From the NCBI RefSeq assembly GCF_947172395.1, contig NC_069105.1:11491971-11555970 (forward strand): 64,000 nucleotides of DNA, written 5' to 3'. Positions within the stretch are counted from its first letter, which is position 1. The number at the start of each line of letters is the position of its first letter. Shown here piece by piece: positions 31,301-43,800 of this stretch. The notes beneath the pieces were generated by a model. It was not told where the DNA came from. It was given only the letters and a program-made list of their open reading frames with translations, and did no database searches. Source of the DNA: Bicyclus anynana (taxonomy: Eukaryota; Arthropoda; Insecta; Lepidoptera; Nymphalidae). A program made the position numbers and the translations under genes.

Positions 31301-34300
31301 GCTCCAAGTTACAATTAATTTATCATTCAAATCTGATCAACAGCTTAGAATAACAAATAGACAGACAAACTTATTTAAACATCTATACTTATATTAAATC
31401 TGTAGAGAGGTCAATTCTGTAAATGAAATATATTTCCAAAATAACTATCAGGGGGTGATTAGTGATCGATACTGATGCCAAAAATGCAATCAGAAAAATT
31501 TTTATCTGTCTGTCTGTCTTTCTGTCTGACTGTCTGTCTGTATGTTCGTTATAGAAACATAAACTACTCGACGGATTTTAACGAAACTTGGTACAATTGT
31601 TCTTCATACTCCTGGGCAGGTTATATATGTATACTTTTCATCACGCTACGATCAATAAAAGCAGAGCAGTGAAGGGAAATTTTGGGAAAACGGGAGAAGT
31701 TACTCCATTTTTTAAGCTTTCGTCGCGTGTGCAGCCTTAATGGGTAGGGTAGGGGTTGAGTATGGTAGGGTAGGGGTAGGGTAGGGTAGGGGTAGTTGAA
31801 AGTTTACATCAATTTTCACGTGGATGAAGTCGCGGGCGTCCGCTAGTTTTATAATATTATAGTATGGATAGTTCATTATCATATGCCGTACCGTGTCGAT
31901 CCCCACCAGGAACATGTCAAGGGCTGCCACAGCAGCCACCCTGGGCCCGGCCGCGGTCACCAGGTCTTGCAGCAGGGACTTGCTCCCGCTCACTGAACAT
32001 TCCTTCAGTGCTCGCTCTACATGACTCAGAGTTACGCTGGAAAATTACAATTTATAGGAAATTCATGTACATTACAAATGTAGAATAGAAATATTCGCGC
32101 CAAAGACTTTTTAAAGGCAGAAAAGATATTATGGATACGTATTTTCAGATGCATTTTTTAGTAGTATAAAATATTTTTCCAGAATAGATAAAGAAAGATA
32201 TTTAAAATCAATTGGTAACTCTCCTAGAAGAAATAGAAAAAGCTGGTAACACAATTAGAGCGGAAGTGATCTGAGCAAGATCCTAAAAAAAATGTCATTA
32301 AACATGATTTTCGATTTTCGTGAACCTAGAATATTGGTAACCATGTGAGACAATTTTCAGGGGGCATATTTTTGTTATGTCAAATACTGGAAGATGGCTT
32401 GAAAGTAAAACATCCTACCACCATGGTTTGCCTTGTTGATAGCGGCTCGCCACAATCGTAACATACACAAAGTTTTAACAGCAAGATGAGCATAGTCATG
32501 AAATATTTTGTATCACGATTAAGTCATAACTCTATCTTCATTTCTCATACCCTATTTTTAAAATCTAGCTAACCAAGAATGAAATAGGTATTTCATACCT
32601 GAGAATAGTATCAAGAGCGGCCACATATCTTTTGAACATAGTGGTCGGGTATATCCTCCACCACGGAGCTGTGAGCTCCAATTCTCCGACGCAAAGGAAG
32701 AACGTATTCACAGCATCTATGAGACGCTGGCTTTCAGACCCTTCATGTGACTCGAAACATCCCAGTCGCGTATCCAGGGCTATTAGTCCAAGGGCTGGAA
32801 TCATGATTACCATCATCATTATAATCATCATTTACATAACAAACATCATCAGAACTCCACTGACTCTGCTGTATCACAAGAGAAAGTCTGGGTTGAGTGG
32901 GCACGTCGACTCTCTTTCTACAAACGCTAACGCTTCGAAAACTAAAAAAATGTAGGGGAATGACAGAAGCGATCGACAACTTGATTACGTGACTTGTCGA
33001 TAGCAAATGTCATTCCAATACATTTTTATTTTCGAAGCGTTAGCTTTTGTAGAAAGAGAATCAACGTTCCACATGACTACAGACCCTGGTCCTATAGTGG
33101 ACTATTAAAATACGCTGATAGTAGTTGTATTACACCTTAATTTAGTTGCGAATCAGTGAAAAAAAAAACATGAAAAACTTACACTCCAAAGACCATTTGT
33201 GTACTTCATTTAAAAAATCGTTTGGCGTTTCTAAGTCCGGGTTTCTTGTTTCACGTATTCTGTAAAGAAAATATTACAATTAATTGTGTCTCTTCCCTTC
33301 TCTCTTTACTTATCAGCTGATAGACGTCCACAGCTGGACATAGGCCTCTTCCACGGACCTCAAAGCACAACGGTCTCGAGCCGCCTTTCTCTCTTTATCC
33401 TCCTTCATTTAGTAACATTCTCTCTTTAGCCTCCTTTATTTAGTAATCTTTATTTCTCATAATAACTTATGAGGAGTGGGTACGATAATATTCCAGCCAT
33501 CAGGAATCGAACCCATGAAATTTTGATGGGAGTTTAGCACCCTTACCATGGGGCTATTGAAGCTGTCCCATGGTCACTATAATAACATGGAGCTTAAATA
33601 TCCTATATTGATAAAGGTAATGTAGGATTCCACTATTGAAAGAATTTTTCAAATCAGTCCAGTAGTTTCAAAGCCTTCAAACAAACAAACAATCAAATAT
33701 TTTCTCTTTACAATATTAGTAATTGATGTTGATCTCGTTCCCGTGGTTGGTAACCTTTAGGTTCGGACCATGAGTTCCTTCGGATTCTAGGTCGGACTAT
33801 GAAAATTGATATTTTCTTTCTTCCAAGAAATTTTCATTGACACGGACTTGGGAAATTGATGGTGTTTTACTTTATTTTTATTCTCTACAAGTTATCCCTT
33901 GACTACAATCTCACCTGATAAGTGATGATGCAATCTGAGATGGAAGCGGGCTAACTGTTAGGAGTAGGATGAAAATCTACACCCCTTTTGGTTTCTACTC
34001 AACATCGTACAGGAATGCTAAATCCTTGGCGGCACGTCTTTGTCGATAGGGTAGTAACTAGCCACGGCTGAAGCCTCCCACCAGCCCGACCAGGACCTAA
34101 GAAAACCTCAATCAGCCCAGCCAGGACCTTCGCCTTGTAAGTCCACAACACTCCGTGGCGCATACCATTGCGCCATGGAGGCCGTCAAAAATTACTACCT
34201 GTCGACAAAAGCATCAGCCACCTCCCCAACTTGGTGCGTATACTGTGCAGCTGCGCCGGTGCTCAGAGCTACACGAGAGACCTTTGTCCTAAACGCTGAC

Positions 34301-34862
34301 CACGAGTCGCCATGTCTGGAAAAACACAAATTTCTTGGAGTAAAATTATGTAAGAGGTATTCATCACATTTGTACAACAGAATATGCTTGTGACTCCATT
34401 GAAAATTGAGCTTAGCCAAACCCTACGGTGTTACAGATGTCAGCATCTATGGAATCTAGAGTTCCTCTTTTTACACAGTGTTAAACAATATACTCTATAA
34501 GGCTCAAAGTCACTCAACGCGTGGTGGAGCAAGCTATGCTTGGAGTTTCTCTGCGTGATCGAATCAGAAATGAGGAGATCCGCAGAAGAACCATAATCAC
34601 TGACATAGCTCAGCGATTCGCGAAGCTGAAGTGGCAATGAACAGGGAACAGTTGGAAGAGCCGACGGACGTTTCAGTCCCAGGTGCTGGAATGGTGACCA
34701 CGCACCGGAAAGGTCAAACTTGGATCTTTTCACTAGATGGACCGAGAACATCAAACGGGTTGCAGGGAGCCGCTGGATGCTGGCGGCTCGAGACCATGGT
34801 GTTTGGAATTCCATGCAAGAGACCTATGTCCAGCCGTCAACGTCCATCGGCTATTAATGATA

Positions 34863-34897
<35 letters not shown>

Positions 34898-37800
34898 TAT
34901 TATGAAACAATATACTGTTATTATATAGATATTTGTAAGTTTAGATTAGCGTGTGGAAATAAATCGAAATAAATAACACGCAATGGAGCATATTAAAACA
35001 TTTGCTATTATATTTACTTACACAGCAATAACACCACCGCAGTCTTTCTCCGCGCCAAAGAAATCTTTTCTCAGTGTATGCTTGTAGTACATTAGCGATG
35101 GCATGGATGGCCTGAAAAATGTAAGTTAGAATAAAACGATTACCTTACCTATTAGTAGTGCTAATCAGCGCCGGCCCGTAGTAAATTTTAAAATGGAGCG
35201 AGATGCAAATAAGGCGCCTCTCCTGTTCGCTCCTAATAATAAGCTGATAACTATACCAAATTATGAGTGTAAAGTAAGAATGGAACGCGAAGATCTCGAC
35301 TATACTCTGGGGTGACCAATTGAAAATCAGGCGCAGTACCGTCTATGGTTGACTAGAATTATCATTTAGGCGCTCTCTAGGATTTAGCACCTGGAGCGAC
35401 TGCCCCGTTCGCCGTATAGACGGGCCGACCCTGCTGCTAATATGCACCCAACGAAATAATGTCGTCAACCAATGGTGGCGCAACCGGAAATACCGCTATC
35501 TCTTCCAATGCGCTGAGACGAAAGAGATGGTACTGGGACAACTCCACAGCCATTGGATGACATTTTGTCTAATTGCATTGCATTGCATTTGCTCGCACAG
35601 GTGGGACTTAAGATTATTTTTTCTAAGGCATGAATTTTTAGCCGGTAGGAGTCACTTTTACCCAAGACGAGCAATGGCGTGCATTTGATGGATAATTGCA
35701 TTGCATATTGCATGATTAAATAATGGATGGATGGATGAGGATGTTGAATTAAATATCACGTGTCTCAAACGGTGAAGGAAATCATCGTGAGGAAACCTGC
35801 ATACCAGAGAATTTTCTTAATTCTCTGCGTGTGTGCAATCCGCATTGGGCCAGCGTGGTGGACTATTGGCCTAACCCTCTCATTCCGAGAGGAGACTCGA
35901 GCTCAGCAGTGAGCCGATCATGGGTTGATAATGATGAATGATGATGATGACGTACTCGTATATTGTCTACCATAGTTAATAACCTACATACTACTGAACA
36001 CGAATGCCCGAGAGGATTATCCCCCCTACAAAACTGTATACCTATGTGGAGCAGCATCTTCTCCTCGAAAGACTCTCTCCACCTCGCCGGCATCGAAGAC
36101 GAACAGCATGTCCGGTCTGCCCAGTAGACCGGCCATTTTGACGCATTTCCCATACTTTTCTCGTAGCGATAAGCATACTTTGTCTACGTGTTCTACTGAA
36201 TAGCCTCCTGTAATTAAAAGAATAATATTTTAATAATATGGATCCCATTTCTATAGGGAAAATCCTTACTTCACCACCGAGAGTTCGCAGTTCGATCTTG
36301 TCCGCTTGACTATTGTCGTATACACAAACTAATCGGAAAGTGGACAAAATCTACTTAGCAAATATTATTTTTCCGAACGTACGTAGTATTTACTCAAAAA
36401 ATATTGAAATAAAAAAATAGCCTTAATTACTACACCAGACACCAGTTCTGCCGTTTCGTAGATTAGTCGTAAAAATTACTACTTGAAACTGCACTCTGAA
36501 GTTCCAACAGTTTTATAGTCGTCAGTCAAAACGTATTGAATAACAATAGCTCAAACCTTCTAAAACATTTCCTTTTACCTTTCTCGGGATTATCGAAGCA
36601 AGAAGCGTAGTAAATCTCAGTTTCAGATCAACTCTCTAGACACGAGAATCTACTGTAGCACGGGCTTTTATTTATACAGACACCGCATGTTTATTCTGAA
36701 CGAATAAATGTTGTTACTTTTCAAACTCTGACGTAAAATGAAGGTTATGTGTTTGACGTGTATCTGTGGTATCTTAGCTTAAATAAACAAAATTTTATAA
36801 TCTAAACAGAACTTCCGGGATTATCGAACTAAGAAGCAGAGTAAATCTCAGTTTCAGATCAACTCTCTAGACACAAGAATACACTTTAGCATGCACTTAC
36901 ATTTATATTAGACGCTGCTAGTCAGTAGGGAATCCAACGATGTGAATTTTAAATCCCTACGTAAGATAAAACAGTGTTATAAGATTGACGTATCTGTGTG
37001 AATATCTGCGGCATCGTAGCTTCGAGACGAATGGGCCGATTGAGAAGCAATTTTACTGTGTGAAAGCTAACATGATCAAAATAGTTCTTTTTTCTATACG
37101 ATAAAGATTCAATAAGTATTGAATATTTTCAATTTGGAAATGTATTTATTTTTATATGCAAAAAATAAAAGCAAATTAAATACAACAAGTTTTCTTATAA
37201 TTATATTAAAATATAATTTATTATTTGCACCTGTTTAATTAAGTGTTACTACATACTCGTATGAGCCGTGATAGCCCAGTGGATATGACCTCTGCCTCCG
37301 ATTCCGGAGGGTGTGGGTTCGAATCCTGTCCGGGGCATGCACCTCCAACTTTTCAGTTGTGTGCATTTTAAAAAATTAAATATCACGTGTCTCAATCGGT
37401 GAAGGAAAAACATCGTGAGGAAACCTGCATACCAGAGAATTATCTTCATTCTCTGCGTCTTATATAAATGTAAAGTCTGCCAATCCGCATTGGGCCAGCG
37501 TGGTGGACTATTGGCCTAACCCCTCTCATTCTGAGAGGAGACTCGAGCTCAGCAGTGAGCCGAATATGGGTTGATGACAAGTACAAGTATATTAAAATAT
37601 AATTTATTATTTGCACCTGTTTAATTAAGTGTTACTACATACTCGTATAAATATCCGAAATATAAAGATTACAATCGCCAAACTGATTGTATAAAAAATT
37701 AATAAGTACGTATTTTACATTACATAAATTAAAATAGGATACTATTTAAAGAAGAAGTAAAGACAAATAGGCGCTTGGCTCTTTTTCGGACACACTTAGG

Positions 37801-40800
37801 TGGACGTCTTGCGGTATCTAGCTTAATATAAGTCCGTAGTTAGTAGGTAGTATCGGGTGAGAGTTGCCTCAGACAGAGCGGTTCATAGGACGGGACCAGT
37901 CTAGGCAAGTTTCACTGCGGTTTACATGGCAATACTTAGTTTAGTACTTAGAAAAGGGCATACCTACATTCCTACGTAAAGACCGTGGTATAAGTGCTAA
38001 GGAGTTTAAAGCAATTTATCAAATAAAATAAATTAATGAAAGTTTAATTTATTTTATTTAGTTGTGCCCTAAACTCTTTTTCTTTATTACCAGAAAAATA
38101 TGTTTTTACGTAATAGTAGGGGATTCACCATCATCGACAATCCATATTCGGTTCACTGTTGAGCCAAATATGAACCCCTAACATTCTGAGAGGAAACTCT
38201 CAGAATGGGAGGGGTTCATATTTGGTTCAACAGTATTAGGCCTTAGTCTATCACGCTAGCCCAATGCGGATTGGCAGACTTCACACACGCAGAGAATTAG
38301 AAAATTCTCTGGTATGCAGGTTTCCTCACGGTTTTTTTCCTTCACCGTTTGAGACACGTGATATTTAATTTCTTAAAATGCACATAACTGAAAAGTTAGA
38401 GTTCCCGGATCGTATTTGAACCTGCAACCTCCGAATCGAAGGCAGAGGTCATATCCACTGAGCTGTCACGGCTTTTGAGAGATTATTTCCTTCAAAATAA
38501 AAAAAATTGCGCTCGTGGCCCGAGAAGAGAATTACAAGGATATTTCTCTTCTTTTGTAACGTTGGTACCCTGCCATTCCATTAGGTTACGCTCTAATAGT
38601 TACATTTTCGAAATGCACACCTTTTAGTAATAGCTAAAAGCTGTGCATTTCGAAAAAGACTAACTATTAGACTAACTTAATCCTTATCTGATGTGCTTGT
38701 TGAGCATTTCTGGTTGTTGGCTTATTTGCTCTACCAATATGAAGGACTCTACTTGGTGGAACTACTCAACAACGAAGTTTTTTATTTTATTATTCTTTAC
38801 AAGTTAGCCCTTGACTACAATCTCACCTGATGGTAAGTGATGATGCAGTCTAAGATGGAAGCAGGCTAACTTGTTAGGAGGAGGATGAAAATCCTCACCC
38901 CTTTTCGGTTATTACACGACATCGTACCGGAATGCTATATCGCTTGGCGGCACGTCTTTGTCGGTAGGGTGATAACTAGCCACGGCCGAAGCCTCTCACC
39001 AGCCAAAGTGTGTGTGTGGAAATGAAGGCGAAAGTCTTCGAACAGTGCGTGTAGCCAGTGATGATCCGAGACTTGGTCGCTAACTATGGGCCTCAGTAGA
39101 AGGCTCAAAGTCAATCAGCGAGCGAGCTATGCTTGTAGTTTCTGCGTGATCGAATCAGAAATGAGGAGATCCACAGGCGAACCAAAGTCACTGACATAGC
39201 TCAGCGAGTTGCGAAGCTGAAGTGGCAATGGGCAGGCCACATAGTTTGAAGAGCCTTTGGACGTTGGGGTCCCAAAGTGCTGAAATGGAAAGCCTCGCAC
39301 CGGAAAGCATAGTGTTGGTCGACCCCCCAAAAGGTGGACCGAGGATATAAAGCGGTTTCGCTGGATGATGGTGGCTCGAGACCGTTGTGCTTGGAGATCC
39401 ATGCCTATGTCCAGCAGTGGACGTCTATCTGCTTATGGTGATGATGATGATGACTCAACAACGTGCTTAAAGGTATACTCCCTATTTATGGGAGTTACCT
39501 TATAAATCCAAAAATCCCCTTTTTAATAACAAAAGGACAGGAAGCAAGTTATTCATATTGAAGTATCGTGTTAAGTTACCCGTGCATACATCTCTCTGTT
39601 GCATTGTGTAACGCGTAACGATAGTGCGGTCACGCTTTTTGATTTGACGAGTTACAATAAAAGGAGTTGCAATGAAATTTGTGCACTCTGAAAGTGCTTG
39701 TGTACTAGCCCGAATCTGAATAATCATTATCAGCCTGACCCACTACAAAGCCAGGCCTTTCTCCTTATTGGAGACAAGCCGACGCCTCGCGGTTTCACTT
39801 GCGTAGTTCCCGTTGCCGTGAGAATGCGAGAATAAAATATAGCCTACTAGCAGCCGACCGCGTCTTTGTCCGAGGGAAATTCAGTTTTTTACAAATCCCG
39901 CGGGAACCGTGGACTTTGTCGGATAAAATATCCTATGTGTTAATCCAAAGTAAAATCTACTTTCATTCCAAATTTCAGGCAAATTGCTTTAGTAGTAACG
40001 GCGTTAAAGATTAACAAACATCCATAAAAACTTGCGCATTTATAATATTAATAGAATGACACTCATAAACAATGTGGCTTTCTAGTGGTAAAGGCATTAA
40101 CAAAGTCGGTTCAGTAGATTCAGAGATTACCCCTACAATATTACAAACTTTACCTCTATGGGGTATGGAGTTAAGATACACTACGTTTTTCCAATGCAAG
40201 TTGGCAGGCTTGGATGATAATATTTGGATGGATATCAGGATGATGATAATGATAATGACTGAGACAGAGGGCTTAACGTTATCTCCGAGGGACAGGTGTA
40301 CAAAGACCTCTCAATTCTGGGCTGAGAATTGTAACTAAGATTTTTTTGTAAAAAAGTAGGTAAACCTCAATATTTTATTATGAACCGCGACTCGAACCTA
40401 GTACCTCAAGATTCGGAGCCACAGATTAACATTTTGACTAACGAGATAGAATTTGAATAGTGCATAATGTATCATGAGGTTGTTGAAAGTAGGATTTATT
40501 ATAGTAAGTAAATGTTATAGCCTATAAAAATTATAGCCTAAAAAAAACACGCCTAAACAGAGCGACACGCTTTGCGAAGTGTTCCTCAAAAGTGTAGATA
40601 TTCCCAAAAATAAAACGAAATCCCAAAAACACGCGGCCGAACTCGCGAGTATTAAATAGAATAGTATTATGAGTTGTTAAAAAAATTAACGATTAATAAA
40701 GTCTCAGTCACACTTACGCGAGGTGTTCCTAAGGGGAGTTTCAGCAGAACAATAAAAATCCCAAACACACGCGAACGAAGTCGCGAGTATCAACTAGACT

Positions 40801-43800
40801 AATATAATAAGATGCTAGAAAAGTAACAATTAATAAAGCCTCGGTCACACTTCTGCGATATGTTCTAAGGACACACGCAGACAAAGTCGCGAAAATCAAT
40901 TACAATAATATAAGTTTCTAGAGAAGTAACGATTAATAAAGCCTCAGTCACACTCACCCACTTGACCGTATAAAGCTTGCGACACACGAGCGCCAGTAAT
41001 TACTGGAATGCATTTGAAACCGGTGCACCGTGTGGTTACGCAAGACGCAAGTTAGTTTTATATTCAAGGAAGTTGGACTTGCAATGTAACAATCACCGTT
41101 TATTAGCCCGTATAAGTACTAAAAAAATATGAATTAATTCTTCATGATACAAATTCAAGGGAGCAATCAACTTTGCTTTTATATACAAGCACATATATAA
41201 ACGTTAAATATATATATTTATGTGTATAGAAACCAATAGCTGTTAGTTTGAGAATGACTTTGGCTTTCTAATTTCTATGGTGTTATCACAAGTATTGACA
41301 AAAGGTATAAAGTAGTGTATGACATAAATCAGGAGATTTGTTCAGACGTTTCTGGACGTCATTAGCTGTCAGCTGTCACTTGTCAGTCAACACAAGAGCC
41401 TATTCTACTTCAAACGCTTAAAACAACAAGTCAGTGTTCATATCATCATGTTCTAATACGAGCAGAGAATCATCCATCCACCAACTAATCAGTTGTCAGA
41501 CAGTATTTAAAAGAGCCTATCTGCAGCTATGCAAAGCAGGGGTAACCCGGAGAGACGGAAACAACAGCTAGACAAGGTACGTACGAACATTCTTTCCTGG
41601 TATCTCCTACAGACTTGGTTATTTCATTTTCCAAAATTCACCACCGCAGTATAGGAAATATTCCAATTTTAAGTGGACGAAGTCGCGAGCATCAGCTAGT
41701 AAGATATAAGATCTTTGTAGCAAAAGTGGCGATTAATAAAGCCTCGGCCATGTTCACCCACTTGACCGTGTCAAGCTTGCGACACACGAGTGTCAGTAAT
41801 TACTGGAATGCATTTAAAACCGGTGCACCATGCTTAGTGCTTACGCAAGACACGTGTTTAGTTTTAAATTCCGAAGGAAGTTGGACTTGCTACTACGTAG
41901 AGCTTAAGAACTGTATCAACAATCATTTATTGAGTCATACATACTAAAAAGAAATCTTTTTGTTTTTTTTTTAATTAATGACACAAATTCAAGAAAGCGG
42001 TCGACTCTAATTTTCTTATAATATGAGTCAAAAGACGATATAAAGTGTAAAATCTATATATTTATAAAAAAAAAACAAATAATGTTAGTTAGAGAGACTA
42101 AAATTCTGGAATGAGTTGGTCGTTTTATTTTCCGAAATTCTCTCTCTAAAAGGCAGTCCCCACAGGATAGTAAATATCCCAAATTCACGCGAAGTCGCGG
42201 GTAAGTAATATAATATAAGATGCTCTAAAAGTAGCGATTAATAAAGCCTCGATCACACTTACCCACTTGACCGTGTCAAAACAAAAATCTTATTAACATA
42301 AAAAAGGAATCGACTTCAAAGAAGCATTTCAGTTATTTGGATTTTAAAACAAAACTAATGAACCAATTTTCATGAAAATGAAATGGGACCAATCTAGAAG
42401 TATCTATTTCAAACATAAAAAGAATTTTCAAAATTGGTTAATAAATGAGCGAAGTTCTGAGGTAAAAACATACACATCGAAGTTAGAAACTCCTCCTTTT
42501 TAATTCGGTTAAAAATAACAATAACCAGAATCAATACAGATTATCGCCATTGAGGTTTTATATTTGTATATTGATATAAGGCGACGATTGTATTGATGTA
42601 TATTTATTCTTTCACTGATTATAATAATTGTAAAAGGATATAAAATAAAAGTACTATCAAATAGATGAAGCGGTGTGGAATGGAGAACTGGTCAAGATGT
42701 AATGAATGGGCGAAACAATATATCCACGCATGCGCGGTCGAGGGAATTCTAAATATGAAATGAATCTGGAATGTGAATGTAGATGGCCTAACCTAAAGTG
42801 GGCGAACGAAAGAGTTCGTTCGCCACAAGATAACCAAAAATTTTTTGAATCAAACATTTTGTATGCGTTGAAGAGACGCGTTACTTGCGTGATAGGTGCA
42901 ACGTTTAATACACTACAATGTATGTACTGAATACAAATCGTGCACCAAACTTTCATAATGATAATGATGATGAGCTGTTACGTAATACGGGAACCGGGGC
43001 AAGGTTATCGCTTTAAATTCGATGCTGTGATTTTTTATTCGAATAGATAGACGCCGACAAAGATACAGGCTTAAAGAAAAGATTGCTATTACATAACTAT
43101 CATAAGAGCAGTGATAGCCCAGTGGATATGACCTCTGGGGGTGTGGGTTCGAATCCCGTCCGGGGCATGCACCTCCAACTTTTCAGTTGTGTGCATTTTA
43201 AGAAATTAAATATCACATGTCTCAATCGGTGAAGGAAAACATCGTGAGGAAACCTGCATACCAGAGAATTTCTTCATTCTCTGCGTGTGTGAAGTCTGCC
43301 AATCCGCATTGGGCCAGCGTGGTGGACTATTGGCCTAACCTCTGGAGACTGGACTGGACTGGAGAGACTGGAGGAGACTCGAGCTCAGCAGTGAGCCGAA
43401 TATGGGTTGATGACGACGACATAACTATCCTCCTATCACAACTTATTTCTATTGTTATGTATACTTATCTACCTACTTTAATATACTCGCGTCATATTAA
43501 AGTGGGCGGATAATTGTGCCTCTGAGCATATTTACGGAGAAAAAAGAGTCGCTTTAGAATTACAGCCGACGCCCCGCAGTTTCACCCGCGTATTTCCCGT
43601 TCCCGTGAGAATACGGGGATAAAATATAGCCTATGACACTCACAAATAACGTGGCTTTAGTGGTAAAGAATTTTTAAAAACGAATCAGTAGATCCACAGA
43701 TTACCCTCTACAGTACCACAAACTTTACTCTTTAAAATATTAGTAAAAAAACATTTTGTGAATATCATTAAGTATTTCTGAAAATCGTGGATTCACAAAC

